Shown in pieces: positions 33,115 through 39,249 of a DNA stretch of 60,000 nt. Every line of letters starts with the position of its first letter. Within the stretch, counting starts at the first letter, position 1. Below the pieces are notes generated by a model. That model was not told where the DNA came from. It saw only the letters and a program-made list of their open reading frames with translations, and searched no databases. The DNA is taken from assembly GCA_009760855.2 (NCBI GenBank), contig WPIO01000025.1:1659501-1719500 (forward strand), read 5' to 3'. The stretch is from Cristatella mucedo (taxonomy: Eukaryota > Bryozoa > Phylactolaemata > Cristatellidae). The translations under genes were made by a program, and so were the position numbers.

Positions 33115-36050
33115 CCTCTTTCTAAAGTGAATTAATTTATATAAGCTTACGTTGAAGTCAAACTCTTTAACAAATCAATTTAATAGTTCTAAGAAATTTA
33201 GTCAAAAGAACAAAAAATAATAGACAATTTGATTACTTTAAAGTAATTGATCTAGCAAGAGCATTAAAAGTAGTCACTTCAACTCTGCTTTCGGAAGTAT
33301 GGGTCATATAAAATGTAGTCTAGCTAAGCTTTCAAGTTCAAAGGAACTCACGTGTTAGCACTAGTCCGTAAAATAGTCGTGTCTATACCTTTCAAATTCA
33401 AAATATTTGTGCTTTTTTTTCGTCACATGACAACAGCGGTTGGGCCAGTAAGACCGAAATAGAAATTTATAAACAGTACATCATTGGCTTGAAAATTCTG
33501 AGCATTCTAATTCCCTAGATATTTTGCCTTGCCAATAGGTTTCTCGCCATACACTTTATTTTTAATGTGCATAATTACATCTCTTTAAAGTCACCCGAGA
33601 CTGCAGCCAGAGGTAAGCAGCAGCCTACAATCTCCCTAAAGAAATTTATTGAGGTTTTAGGAAAAATGATTAGTTATATTTATTAAACTTACGTAAAAAT
33701 TTCGTCAACAGAGGACCATATGCATAATCTCTCAGTGCTTTACTGGTGGACGTAATGTGCAGCAGACATCAAGGCCGATATTTACCGACTAATAATTGAA
33801 TTCAGACGTCCTAAAAAACGATCTCACAATCTACTTTCTTTATTTCATAACAAGATTCTTAGACAAATCTAAGCTGAGCATGTTGCAAGATGCATTCACA
33901 AGAATGAATTTTATGAAAAATTGCAGTAAACATGTGAGCACAACTGCTTCATCAAAAATAACTCTCGTCCAAGTTTGCACCTTCATTCTGACCTACAGCG
34001 ATAACGGTAATGCTAGTGCCTCGTCCTTTTGGATTTTTCAATTGCTGTCAAACTGTTTACCGATATCCTAAATGAGCGAATAAAAAAGTATTGGTCTTAT
34101 GAATAAAGCACTGTTGTGGTTCAAATCGTATTTGTCTGGTAGTATTAACTAGAAGCCGTATGACGGTAAGTTCTTACTCGGCGGACCTGCGGAGTTCAAC
34201 GTGCGTCAGTTCTTGGTCGTTTTCTGCTCTCTTATTCCATTAAGATTTTTGGAAAACGTGAGATATGCTATCGCTTATAGACTTACAGGACCAGCTTTAA
34301 ACGTCATTTAAATGATCCGAATCAGCTTCGGTGCCTAATAGTCGCAATGCTTGCCTTTTCGACATTCAATCTTTGAATTCGGCCAGATTTCGTCTGATTA
34401 ATTGTAATGAAAACAGCACGTAAGGCAGCCAGCTTGACTGAAATGGCAGTCCTTTAATTTATTCTGTTGCAGTGAGATGGAATTAATGTATTATTGATAA
34501 AAATGTTGTCTTTGATAACTCCCTACAGGTTGTAGGGTAAGGAACAAGGCCGGGCCCACAGCAAACCAGCACGCTCAATCTATGTCTAAAATTAAGGACT
34601 GTCTACCGCCGTAACTTACTACTTATACCGTATAAAGTATACTTATAACGTATATTATAACGTACTTATATACGTAACTTACTATATATCCTCATACCAC
34701 CTTTGTTTTTTGAGGCAAGACTTGTTCAAATTAAAATAATTGATTACATTGTCTAGTAATATATATTTACCTTATGCAGAGGCTCAAGAAATGGCTGCAA
34801 GGTTGATCACAATTTAAAATAGTCTGCCACGTGTCAGCTATTCGAAATTAGCTGTAATGGCTGGCAGTTGAATAAAAGATACATAGTTAAACTAATACAA
34901 TAACCCCAAGGCTACCGTGTTATGGCTCTCTTATGCATAGCGAAACTGCAGCACTAGCTTGAATAAACTCCAGCCTCTGATTTCACGCGAAAGTTATTGG
35001 CTGTCCATAGCCTTATCTTAAGGACAGTTACCTACGGGACTTATTGGGCTTAAGGTCATAAAAAGAGAACTAACTTCCGCAAATACAATATAAGGGCAGT
35101 TATTGTTATCCTTAGTTAGTTATCCTTTATTCCGGCGCATTTCCTCATTTGAAAGCCGGAAGTAGCTAGGTCAGCTAAGTTCTCATCTTTACATAAAATG
35201 GAGTCCATTAGCTGCCCATACGAACTAAATGCCCTTAAGCTTTAAGTATTCGCTAAAAAGCTTTCCAGTGGAAAGTTCATTTCGTCGTAGTGTTTTTCTC
35301 GAGTCACAAAATTAGATGGATATTATTATTCAGCGACTATTGAAGGGCACTGAAAATATATCTTCCTTGAATTGAAAAACTGAAAATTATTATAAATTAC
35401 AAAAAACCAATAGTAAGATACTTATTTTTAAAATTGCATACCTAAGTACTAAAATGTTAACCTATTTTTAAATGCTAATCTGATTGGAATATTAACAGAT
35501 ATAGATAGATCCACTTCAAAAAGGCTACATTTAAGTTATCTGCTGATGCTTACTTGTCAGCCAATACTCCTGTTGCGATAGAGCCAAGGAATTCTCCGAA
35601 GAAAGCAGCCGTTACAATTGTTGATGTGATATGACGCTTCGAGCATACCAAATTGAACTAAAAAATTGAGCTGGAGAATTACTTTCAAAACCCGCACATA
35701 AATTGGAATACGGATCACGGAAAGATTCTTCAGTAAAGCTATTATTTAACGGATCTATTTAAGCGAGAATGACTTACAAAGTAGCCTACATGTTAAAGCA
35801 GCACCAACACTTCGGAAAAAATATTGATATATAGTAATTGTAAAAACGTACCTCACTGACAACTGTTTTCCTTATTTCCGACATATCATAAACCAGGCTT
35901 GAACAGTATTGTTGTTCTCTAGCAGTTTCGTTGACATAGGCATAACATGGATTGTAGTCGCCAAACTCATCAACTGGTATTCTGGCATATACACTGTCGT
36001 TGTAAGATTTGCCAGGGGTGAAATCTGTGTCGTTGAGATCAATCTTACAT
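4011..36050 (-). CDS. SLC22-family transmembrane transporter, spliced, six exons seen (partial gene)
   Basis: This is the whole span of a spliced minus-strand gene. The coding segments, in transcript order, are 36050-35852, 35657-35554, 31044-30893, 21009-20838, 7725-7501 and 4240-4011. All five introns between them are GT-AG (194, 4509, 9883, 13112 and 3260 bp). Phases match at every junction, giving 360 whole codons with no stop. The product is a major-facilitator-superfamily carrier of the SLC22 class: it has the long cysteine-rich extracellular loop, LADKYGRKK after TM2, EIVGPSRR after TM4, IPESPRWLLSIGR after TM6 and LGRKK after TM8. Family members carry organic cations, anions, zwitterions or carnitine across the plasma membrane; the substrate cannot be told here. 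SLC22 proteins are usually about 530-560 residues, so the TM1 exon and the TM10-12 exon(s) are missing. The introns are loaded with LINEs and SINEs. The lack of frame damage argues for a live gene rather than a pseudogene. Confidence 0.88.
4465..5395 (+). mobile_element. LINE family A fragment, reverse transcriptase middle and 3' tail
   Basis: Translation of 4530-4660 gives a decayed catalytic block, AGDTQPYWCFDLSQSS. It aligns with YADDTQLYLCFDPSHPS of the better copy at 13040-15002, with the first Asp of the YADD box replaced by Gly. After a deletion near 4745 the C-terminal part is recognisable (DRDTTSELIHALVMSSLNFC). At 5338-5395 the tail hairpin remnant (AAGAAGCCTAGAAAAAG ... GGGTACTATGCAAAT) and a TAGTAGTATTAG end are present. 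Frames are broken throughout. The copy sits inside the 3.3-kb intron between the 4240 and 7501 exons, antisense to the gene. Confidence 0.7.
5396..7480. other. Intron sequence without recognised content
   Basis: AT-rich intron of the SLC22 gene. A 64-codon plus-strand frame at 6798-6992 has no recognisable features. No splice-flanked open segment with family similarity was found. Confidence 0.5.
7501..7725 (-). CDS. SLC22 exon: large cytoplasmic loop between TM6 and TM7
   Basis: The exon is 225 nt long, between a TAACTGTAG acceptor and a GTAAGT donor: one base, 74 codons, two bases. It opens with WIPESPRWLLSIGRPDAA, the most diagnostic SLC22 motif, which marks the start of the long intracellular loop after TM6. 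It then reads KLVLQDIAICNGRKV, which matches the helix A..IL..IA..NG common in the family. A more variable serine/threonine-rich linker follows (SSPTKSTEKP), then LRSPTMRIRVLLFFVM leading into TM7. The terminal TG joins the G of the next exon to give Trp (VMWFAVSITFYG). Confidence 0.93.
7925..8040 (-). mobile_element. LINE family A 3' end fragment
   Basis: The plus strand reads AATAATGCAACTGATATAG, then TGCCTCCAGGAAGCTCAATC and CTAGGCACTTTGCATTTGC. This is a decayed version of the family A 3' tail seen on the minus strand at 40201-40300 (CACTTGATAAAGCGCC, then CTAGGCGCTTTACATTTGC). Only the terminal 100 or so bases are left. Confidence 0.6.
8408..8575 (+). mobile_element. tRNA-derived SINE, copy 2
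   Basis: The head CCTGTCGGCTCAGTGGCACA carries an A-box-like GGCTCAGTGG, and GCGTTCGATTAC near 8465 is B-box-like. The body contains TATTTATGAAGCGCCTAAAC and a hairpin-like TTAGGGCGATATATGC, ending in TATTATTATC. It lies in the 13-kb intron, antisense to the gene. Confidence 0.65.
8576..11090. other. Intron sequence, mostly unassigned
   Basis: Part of the 13.1-kb intron. Between 9780 and 10260 there is a faint resemblance to the minus-strand 3' region of L2-like LINEs, too weak to annotate. A 95-codon frame at 10623-10910 shows no domain. Confidence 0.45.
11095..11180 (+). mobile_element. Solo 3' tail of a LINE A or SINE element
   Basis: The segment reads AAAGTGCCTAAATAGAGACT, then TTCTGAAGGCCCTACTCAAG and a TATTATTGTT ... 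ATTATTATTATC end. This is the shared hairpin plus ATT tail with no body left in front of it. Confidence 0.5.
11905..12030 (-). mobile_element. tRNA-derived SINE, copy 3 (3' two-thirds)
   Basis: The plus strand reads GCACCCACAGAGAACTAAAT, CTTTACGTATGCCTCATAGG and TCGAGCTC. This is in the same order and orientation as the SINE at 2335-2490 (GCGCCACAAGAGAAC, CTTCACGTAGGCCTCATAGC, TCGAGCC). The promoter half is decayed. Confidence 0.6.
12066..12120 (+). repeat. Short tandem repeat of GGGATAAG units
   Basis: Five to six imperfect copies of (A/T)GGGATAAG occur in a row: TTGGGATAAGC, TAGGATAAG, TAGGGATAAGA, TTGGGATAAG and TAGGAG. Confidence 0.75.
12740..12990 (+). repeat. Degenerate minisatellite, left arm (period about 88 bp)
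   Basis: Motifs such as AGCAGATCTGGAAGGGTCTG, AACAGATCTAGAGACTGC, GCAAAGGGCTACAGAGC and AACGCTTCCAGGCTAAGTGAGC recur. They match the unit of the better array at 15003-16060 (GAGCAGATCTAGGGGCTTCTATG ... GCTGCCAGGCTCAGAGAGC). The 76-codon frame here (12665-12895) is an accident of the repeat. Confidence 0.5.
13040..15002 (-). mobile_element. LINE family A copy, endonuclease to 3' tail (5' truncated)
   Basis: This is the best-preserved family A copy, an L2/CR1-like non-LTR retrotransposon. On the minus strand, 14967-14503 encodes the end of the AP-type endonuclease: MGDFNVHF, with the catalytic GDFN box, then a stretch ending DEFAPLTKLTVRPCPDGLWF. 14476-14030 encodes the reverse transcriptase palm with FSPAFDT, GVPQGSVLGPVIF and FHFYADDTQLY (catalytic YADD intact). 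13978-13442 gives the thumb and C-terminal region (LGVIFQRNLSLDDHIS; LLADLHWLPVKQRIDFKVLS). The 3' UTR ends at about 13070-13105 in the hairpin and an AATAATAAC-type tail. Frames change at 14500, near 14000 and in the C-terminal part, so the copy is dead. It sits between two arms of the same minisatellite. Confidence 0.85.
15003..16060 (+). repeat. Degenerate minisatellite, right arm (period about 86-90 bp)
   Basis: Between 15150 and 15480 at least four units align: GGCTGCCAGGCTCAATGAG (15194), GGCAGCCAGGATCTGAGAGC (15276), GTTTCCAGGATCAAAGAGG (15368) and TGCTGCCAAGCTCAGAGAGC (15454). In the better units each is followed by a GGGGCTTCTA-type segment and GGCTGGCTGGTG(T/C)A(A/G)ATAGC. Beyond 15500 the units fade but remain visible to about 16060 (GAAAGCAGATCTAGAGG at 15975). 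No coding capacity is evident. Confidence 0.75.
16312..16480 (+). mobile_element. tRNA-derived SINE, copy 4
   Basis: The head GTTGGCCGAGTGATTAAGGC is very close to the 5' part of Ser/Leu tRNA genes (GGCCGAGTGGTTAAGGC) and holds a clear A box. AGGAATCAAGCCC about 80 bases on is B-box-like. The 3' part has ATATATGAAGCACATAGATAG, AGACTTAGTTTTCTTTGGAC and TCCATACAAATTAAAG, the SINE version of the LINE A hairpin. This copy shows the tRNA ancestry best. Confidence 0.75.
16481..17150. other. Unassigned intron sequence
   Basis: No repeat family or exon recognised between the SINE and the inverted minisatellite copy. Confidence 0.4.
17153..17212 (+). repeat. Direct copy of minisatellite segment 15405-15460
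   Basis: GGAGTGGCTGGCTGGTGTAA and the following bases through AGCAATCTATGAAGATGCTGC match the segment at 15405-15459 essentially without change over about 55 bp. Confidence 0.85.
17213..17400 (-). repeat. Inverted copy of minisatellite segment about 15207-15395
   Basis: CCCTAGATCACC, GATACTTTCTGAATCAGC, TGCACCAGCCAGCCACTTCG, TCAGATCCTGGCTGCCTC and TTAAGCCCCATAGGTATTC are the reverse complement, in order, of 15395 back to 15207. Differences are few (by eye about six over 190 bp). The direct copy at 17153-17212 abuts it, so the two halves form a partial foldback (GGCTGGCTGGTG ... CACCAGCCAGCC). Confidence 0.85.
17740..18065 (+). mobile_element. LINE family A fragment, C-terminal region
   Basis: Order and wording match the C-terminal part of family A: TGACCTGCAGTGGCTCTTC (LADLHWLPV region), AAATTCAAGATTTATTAG, AGGGATCGTACCCGAGACTC (HRTTRFSES region) and GTATGCATCTGAAGCCTGAAAC (end of the reading frame). 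It is fully broken by stops. Confidence 0.55.
18066..18430 (-). mobile_element. Probable degraded reverse-transcriptase fragment of a non-LTR element
   Basis: On the minus strand, near 18228 a decayed GVPQGSVLGP box is visible (GGTGCCCCTCAGTATTAGG, then TTTTTGGGGCCC). About 110 bases further, ATGGCTGATGACATGGC encodes ADD in another frame. The spacing fits the distance between the two boxes in LINE reverse transcriptases. Stops and indels prevent assigning a family. Confidence 0.4.
18431..20790. other. Unassigned intron sequence
   Basis: AT-rich part of the 13.1-kb intron. A short TCAATTCTA-type repeat occurs at 20330-20385. No exon-like segment was recognised; the 62-codon minus frame at 19696-19508 has no domain. 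Confidence 0.45.
20838..21009 (-). CDS. SLC22 exon: TM4 end, TM5 and TM6
   Basis: The exon is 172 nt long, between a TATTTTTGCAG acceptor and a GTAAGG donor: two bases, 56 codons, two bases. The peptide begins MEIVGPSRR, the SLC22 motif at the cytoplasmic end of TM4. TM5 follows with a conserved YILRDWKYL segment (family consensus IRDWRxLQ), then TM6 ending LLPFIFA. The open frame continues upstream of the acceptor into the intron. The boundary chosen at 21009 is preferred because it restores both phase and family alignment with the 30893-31044 exon. The final AG joins the G of the next exon to make Arg before WIPESPRW. Confidence 0.87.
21218..21697 (-). mobile_element. Short pogo/Tigger-like DNA transposon bounded by TA
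   Basis: The element runs from CTGAGTATAAGCTCCCCC at 21220 to the complement of CTGTATTTTGCCGCAC at 21695. TA dinucleotides lie on both sides (21218-21219 and 21696-21697), as expected for the Tc1/mariner-pogo superfamily. Both ends carry ATAAGCCCC(C) followed by CATTTTT, giving imperfect terminal inverted repeats of about 40 bp. Inside, minus-strand 21505-21333 encodes an acidic tail (EDAEKYEESDNDRDGN, then IEDSDDETIDC and a stop) like the acidic C-terminus of pogo/jerky-type transposases. At about 476 bp it is an internally deleted, non-autonomous copy. The superfamily is inferred from ends and target site, not from a catalytic domain. Confidence 0.55.
21790..23040. other. Unassigned intron sequence
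   Basis: Part of the 9.9-kb intron between exons 20838-21009 and 30893-31044. No repeat family or exon recognised. Confidence 0.45.
23050..23770 (+). mobile_element. LINE family A 3' part
   Basis: The sequence starts near GGTCATGACTTTTGTAACTT (HAFVTSRLDFCN region) and runs through CAGCTGGTGCAAAACTCGG, TTCTTGCCGACCTGCAC and CTGCCAGTAACTATACTG. It ends in the tail CTTAGAAAGAGATTGAGTTC, CTGAGGGCTTTTTATCAAG and ATTATTATTATTA. Frames are broken. Confidence 0.75.
23885..24060 (+). mobile_element. Trace of a LINE endonuclease N-terminus
   Basis: The segment at 23898-23945 translates as DALDLLAVSKTWQK, matching the start of LINE endonucleases (DILALTETWL-type). It runs into a stop immediately. It lies between the previous LINE tail and the start of the next copy at 24469, so it may be a remnant of a further copy. 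Confidence 0.4.
24469..27475 (+). mobile_element. LINE family A, near full-length but inactive copy
   Basis: This is the longest family A copy, about 3 kb. 24469-24696 gives the endonuclease start (HLMILDTVLDIHIELLVLTK). GVIYR-like and GDFKIHFED follow near 24990-25020, with the catalytic GDFN changed to GDFK. 25331-25537 covers the linker (FLPLTKNIMQSRSDGLWF). 26080-26730 holds the reverse-transcriptase fingers and palm (LVILDFSAAFGTHD in one frame, GLALGSLLFAVYILLVAD, then FHFNTDGSYLYLCFD). The catalytic ADD is replaced by NTD, so this copy cannot reverse-transcribe. 26860-27240 is the C-terminal region and 27395-27475 the hairpin and ATT tail (GCCTAGAAATAGAATAAG, TTCTCTTAGGGTGCTATATAC, TATTATTATTATT). 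Many stops and frameshifts are present. Confidence 0.8.
27480..27780 (-). mobile_element. Possible second SINE family (tRNA-like)
   Basis: On the minus strand, GGTTGTAGCAATTTAGGTAAG (A-box-like) is followed about 30 bases later by GTGGGTTCGATTCCTGCAGG, a good B box with tRNA-like flanks. The downstream part to 27480 is non-coding. No second well-matching copy was found, so a decayed tRNA pseudogene is an alternative. Confidence 0.45.
27850..30720 (+). mobile_element. LINE family A, long inactive copy lacking the endonuclease start
   Basis: The recognisable order starts in the endonuclease at 27897-27990 (DALRNEFHALVDLFCLAA, as in the 13040-15002 copy). The linker follows at 28380-28620. Palm motifs at 29071-29280 read LLVLDLSAAFDTVDHEVL and ALKWFRSYLS, and the catalytic block near 29400 reads FYEDDRKLYMHLD. 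The C-terminal region lies at 30130-30420 and the tail at 30650-30720 (AATAGATTTAGTTTTCTTC, GCCACAATACAAATG, CATTATTATTATC). Multiple frameshifts are present. It follows the previous copy closely, separated by the tRNA-like block at 27480-27780. Confidence 0.78.
30893..31044 (-). CDS. SLC22 exon: MFS signature loop, TM3 and start of TM4
   Basis: The exon is 152 nt long, between a TTTTTTTCAG acceptor and a GTATGA donor: one base, 50 codons, one base. It begins with YGRKKTLVWAASGQ, the signature loop into TM3. It continues as LLFTLLSIIPNPYVYL and FSLLTAACSTG (TM3 and the start of TM4) and ends CYACAYII. The last G joins CT of the next exon to code Ala, so the helix reads AYII-AMEIVGP, in register with the SLC22 pattern FVLGMEIVGP. 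A family A LINE copy ends about 170 bp below it at 30720. Confidence 0.9.
31390..31620 (-). other. Unassigned 70-75 codon open frame with a possible transposon terminus
   Basis: The minus frame runs from about 31613 to a stop at 31390. It reads FLKDLQQIHVLRDLFGSKL, then PEQSVTDPNTTSGYPINYND, and ends VVSIAPGSDISTSLTGRQA. The DNA coding for the end (GGTCGGATATATCGACCTCG) looks like the terminal region of pogo/Tigger elements. No acceptor or donor pair connects it to the SLC22 exons, in whose 4.5-kb intron it lies. It could be a relic transposase tail or a chance frame. Confidence 0.25.
31621..33070. other. Unassigned intron sequence
   Basis: Part of the 4.5-kb intron between the 30893 and 35554 exons. 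No family could be assigned; the 71-codon plus frame at 31735 has no domain. Confidence 0.4.
33079..33113. repeat. (AT)n microsatellite
   Basis: About 35 bases of pure AT alternation, flanked by AGAGG on the left (33061) and CCTCT on the right, which together could form a small cruciform. Confidence 0.9.
33790..34300 (+). mobile_element. LINE family B reverse-transcriptase fragment
   Basis: Translation of 33998-34060 gives SDNGNASASSFWIFQLLSNC, a decayed version of the motif before the first catalytic Asp. 34108-34140 gives ALLWFKSYLSGS, and 34185-34240 shows a broken GVPQGSVLGP-like block (GTGCGTCAGTTCTTGGTCG). The wording FKSYLS matches family B at 59468-59485. The rest of the element is missing or unreadable. 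Confidence 0.5.
34301..35550. other. Unassigned intron sequence with a local AT palindromic cluster
   Basis: No gene recognised. At 34617-34690 short units ACTTATA, CGTATA and TACGTA repeat and are partly self-complementary. Confidence 0.4.
35554..35657 (-). CDS. SLC22 exon: end of loop 1 and TM2
   Basis: The exon is 104 nt long, between a TTTTTAG acceptor and a GTAAGC donor. It has 34 codons plus two bases (phase 2). The peptide runs from FNLVCSKRH through TSTIVTAAFFGEFLGSIA to TGVLAD. The trailing AA joins the G of the next exon to make Lys, producing LADKYGRKK, the conserved MFS loop between TM2 and TM3. The hydrophobic stretch TIVTAAFFGEFLGSIATGVL is TM2, with the small-residue pattern (G, G, A, G) usual in this helix. 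The intron separating it from the previous exon is only 194 bp, in strong contrast to the following 4.5-13 kb introns. Confidence 0.88.
35852..36050 (-). CDS. SLC22 exon: extracellular loop between TM1 and TM2
   Basis: The exon is 199 nt long. It follows a TTTTCCAG acceptor and ends before a GTACGT donor. One base completes a split codon, then 66 codons follow, ending in phase 0. The peptide starts CKIDLNDTDF and ends RKTVVSE. It contains three N-glycosylation sequons (NDT, NDS, NET) and cysteines at codons 1, 35 and 49. This is typical of the large glycosylated, disulphide-bonded loop that SLC22 proteins carry after TM1. The C-terminal VVSE joins directly to FNLVC of the next exon, matching the family pattern (T)IVTEFNLVC. 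The upstream exon with TM1 and the usual P-x-H-x-C motif was not found. Confidence 0.85.
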
Positions 36051-36959
36051 CTGGAAAAGAAAATTGTTTATAAGGCTATTGAATAATATAGACACCTAGG
36101 CAATCCAAAACTTAAGGCCCATCACAAATCTTTGCGTGAACTTAATGCTGAATTTTCGCCAAACGCTTATGCGATTGGCTGTTAACTATATAGCTGTAAT
36201 AACTACGTTATGGCAGGTCGCTTAAAAGCACCACGATGTGGTAATAAACCTCTGTAGAAGCTTCCGAACTATTGTATTTGCTACACACGCAAACGCAGAC
36301 GCATTCACACATGCAGCACACAACAGCTTAGAGTATTCGTAGATTTGTGAGATACACCAATTGCAAGATTCGTGAAATACTTAACAGTAATACTTTAAAT
36401 GAATGCAAACAGAATGCTGAAGTTACTATAATAGGTAAACATGGTTAGGATCACGGATAATGACAGCAAACAACAATGCTCACACTTTAATGATAATTTT
36501 ATACTACCGCATAAGATTTTGCTAAAAACCCACCAAGAGGTTTCATGGGCAAAGCAATAACCACTCAAGTTACTCGTGATTTAAGTTCATTTAGATACAG
36601 CTGTAAATAATGAACCGCAGAATAGGCTTCTCACGATGCAGCAGAACCTTGCTGTTGAGACTGTCGTTGAGACAAACATTGTAGCTAGATAGTGTGTCGT
36701 ACTAACTTTTAATACGCCAAGCCCAGTTTGGTACAGATCGTTGGTACTGTCAATGTCAGTATAGTTAATAGCAGCTTAGGCCAGATGGTATAGCCGTCCT
36801 CTAACCTGACTAAGACAATGAGTCCACAATATTGTGATGTCTGTGGACATTCTTCAGAGCCTAGTCCAAACCTATTCCTCCACTAAAATGTAAATATAAT
36901 TGGCTCAATTATAATTTTTATATCCCCTGAAATAAAGCTGGTAGTTGGTATAGCTGCTG
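36051..36959. other. Sequence just upstream of the first visible SLC22 exon
   Basis: This is intron or, if the TM1 exon lies farther right, part of a long first intron. No peptide with the expected SLC22 N-terminal features was found here on the minus strand. Confidence 0.4.
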
Positions 36960-37140
36960 TCTTTTCCTGACTGCTACAATTATATCTCGACGGAAGTCGA
37001 ACGCAATGACAGCCAATTAATGTAGGCTTTTTTCTAGACTATCCTTCCCGGTGTCTGTGGCGAAGGTAGGATCAAACTAGACGGCCCCTGGTGGCTTGAT
37101 AAGACTTCCAACCCGCTAAGCATTTGTCCCTCCTTCCATG
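36960..37140 (-). mobile_element. Possible tRNA-like SINE remnant
   Basis: On the minus strand, ATGCTTAGCGGGTTGGAAG resembles an A-box region. GTCTAGTTTGATCCTACCTTC, about 35 bases on, holds a B-box-like GTTTGATCC. The tail is unclear and the family assignment is uncertain. Confidence 0.35.
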
Positions 37141-37357
37141 ATTTTCCCGGATACCGTGATATTCAAAGCTACTGTGCTTTTAAACTATATGTAAGCATTA
37201 CTAGGCCAAAAAGCAACACATTTTTTATAAGCTTTTAGTAGCACAGAATGCACTCCCTGAAGTTAACTTAGTTACACGGCCATATCGTATAAATTAAACG
37301 AACTTGCTGAATCTAGGTACAAGTACCGTCTTATATGCCTAAGATCACTAGCAACGG

Positions 37358-37750
37358 TTGTTGTACGGTCCTCACAGCACACAGAAATGCCAGCCAATGA
37401 CCACCACCACCACCAATGTATCGTACTACGCATGGAACAGAGGGAAGCACGACTTCCTTCTCACCTCTCTCCTACTCAAGTCCCTTCACCTCTACCACAG
37501 CTGTGCACAGGCCGACTCTGATGGTGAATCCACCATGTGTTCACTAGTGGGTTACCGGCCTGTATCCATGTCATATCACAGGAAGATCACAGTTGTGCAC
37601 TCGCCCCTCTCGATGATGCTACAAACAGCTGTTCACCAGTGGTTTAGCAGGGGAGCAGTACAGGCCTGCATACAATCTGACTACAGCAGTTCTGACTCGG
37701 AAGGTGGCCTGTTACCTTGCCAAACAATATTTGATGGGCTTGCAGAGTAG
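37358..37750 (+). other. 130-codon open frame of unknown nature, GC-richer than its surroundings
   Basis: This is one of the longest uninterrupted frames in the window. It is threonine- and serine-rich (MTTTTTNVSYYAW, SDYSSSDSEGG), with no domain, signal or membrane segment I recognise. The start falls in a run of ACC codons. No splice signals or repeat-family similarity were evident. It ends 100 bases before a LINE A copy. It may be a chance frame in an unrecognised repeat. Confidence 0.25.
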
Positions 37751-37849
37751 CCACTGAAATGCAACTGAACAGTATATGTCATACTTAGCTGCTCCTTGCC
37801 ATAGGTCTGGTCTAGCAGAGATATCAAAGCATGTACTCTTGCTTGGGCT

Positions 37850-38650
37850 ACAGGAGCTGCAGTCAAATCTGCATACTTTCACCTACATAGCATTGCTAAA
37901 ATTTGGGCTTGTTTAGATAAGGATACCACGTCGAAGTTGGTCCATGCATTTTTGACATCCCATTGGACTTCTGCAACTCACTGCTTACTGGCGAACCAGC
38001 ATGTGCAATCGGGTGATTGCACCTGGTGCAAAACTGCAGCTAGGCTTGTCTGTCGTGAGCTTCTCAGTTGCCACGTCACACCATTTCTCGCCGACCTGCA
38101 CTGGATACCAGTCAAGCAATGGATCAACTTCAAGGTTTTGTCTCTCACTTTTAGGTTATTTCATGATTTGGCTCCAGCCTATCTCTCAGATCTACTCCCC
38201 CACCAGGTCAAGCATCGTACCACCCGCTTTTCGGAATCCAATAGTTTACTATACCTCGCACAAACCTCTAATCCTTTGGAGACCGTGTATTTAGTTCGTA
38301 TGCTCCCAAAGCCTGGAACTCCCTCCCAACTTGCTTCAGAATATCCCCTAACTTGACCACATTTTAAAAGAACTTTAAAACATAACTATTTAGGACAGCA
38401 TTTAGTGGGTCCTTGTTATTCGTCCTTGATGTGCTTATGCTTGCTGACACTGTGCATGCTGCCACTAACCAAATTTGCATGCTGACCCTGTGCATGTCAC
38501 CCCTAACCATGTTATTCATATTTTCTTTTATCAAGCATGATATTACTCACCATTCAATAGCATTAACCTTTGCAGCAAATGTAAAGCGGCTAGAGAGAGA
38601 TTGAGTTCTCTGAGGATGCTTTATCAAGTGCAGTACTATTATTTATTATT
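37850..38650 (+). mobile_element. LINE family A 3' part with fairly intact C-terminal frame
   Basis: The copy begins at the KSAYFHLHSIAKIWACLDK region. Its 37937-38356 frame is open for 139 codons and contains ARLVCRELLSCHVTPFLAD, LHWIPVKQWINFKVLSLTF and PAYLSDLLPHQVKHRTTRF, the C-terminal domain typical of L2/CR1 elements. The 3' UTR ends with GCGGCTAGAGAGAGATTGAG, TTCTCTGAGGATGCTTTATC and ATTATTATTTATTATT. It is among the younger copies and is 5' truncated. Confidence 0.8.
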
Positions 38651-39030
38651 AACCTCAGAACTCCTTCATGGAACTCAGTTTTATTTAGTCTTCGACTGAA
38701 GCTTTCTAGCCTAACTGAGGAAGTGACTTTGTAGCACTAACTAGGAATGGGCATCTGTAGCTGGGTCCATCAACCATCAAGTTCGTTAATTTCCTTGAGA
38801 CCGTCAGCAGATGCAATTATTTCACTTGCTTACAAGCCTGGTATCTTGGGGAATATAGTAAATTAGCTGGCGTTATCCCCAGACCACATCTAACTGGCTC
38901 CTAAATCCTGTTTATTCCAGCATACCTCTCTTGATCGGATATCCTCGGATATCGGATATCGAATAGCTTGGTCTGACCAAACTAATTAGGCCCACTTGAT
39001 CTTTGTGCTTGGATACTAGCCTGATACTTC

Positions 39031-39031
<1 letters not shown>

Positions 39032-39079
<48 letters not shown>

Positions 39080-39127
39080 GCGTGCACACACACATACACA
39101 CACAAATGCACACACACACACACACAC
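39032..39127. repeat. (CA)n microsatellite
   Basis: About 46 bases of pure CA, then an interrupted CA tract (CGCGCGTG, ATAC, AAATG) to 39127. Confidence 0.92.
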
Positions 39128-39249
39128 TATATAAGACCCACTGAGGCAACGGCCAGTATAACGTCGACTCCTGAGATGTCCTCTTGTACAAGGTGGGAGG
39201 CAGCTCCCAGCTGCTTCAAAACGATCTTGGTGCCATCACTGCATGGAGC

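Noticed and set aside
38982-39191. 69-codon frame rich in Cys and Val
   Set aside because: It is the translation of the (CA)n microsatellite.
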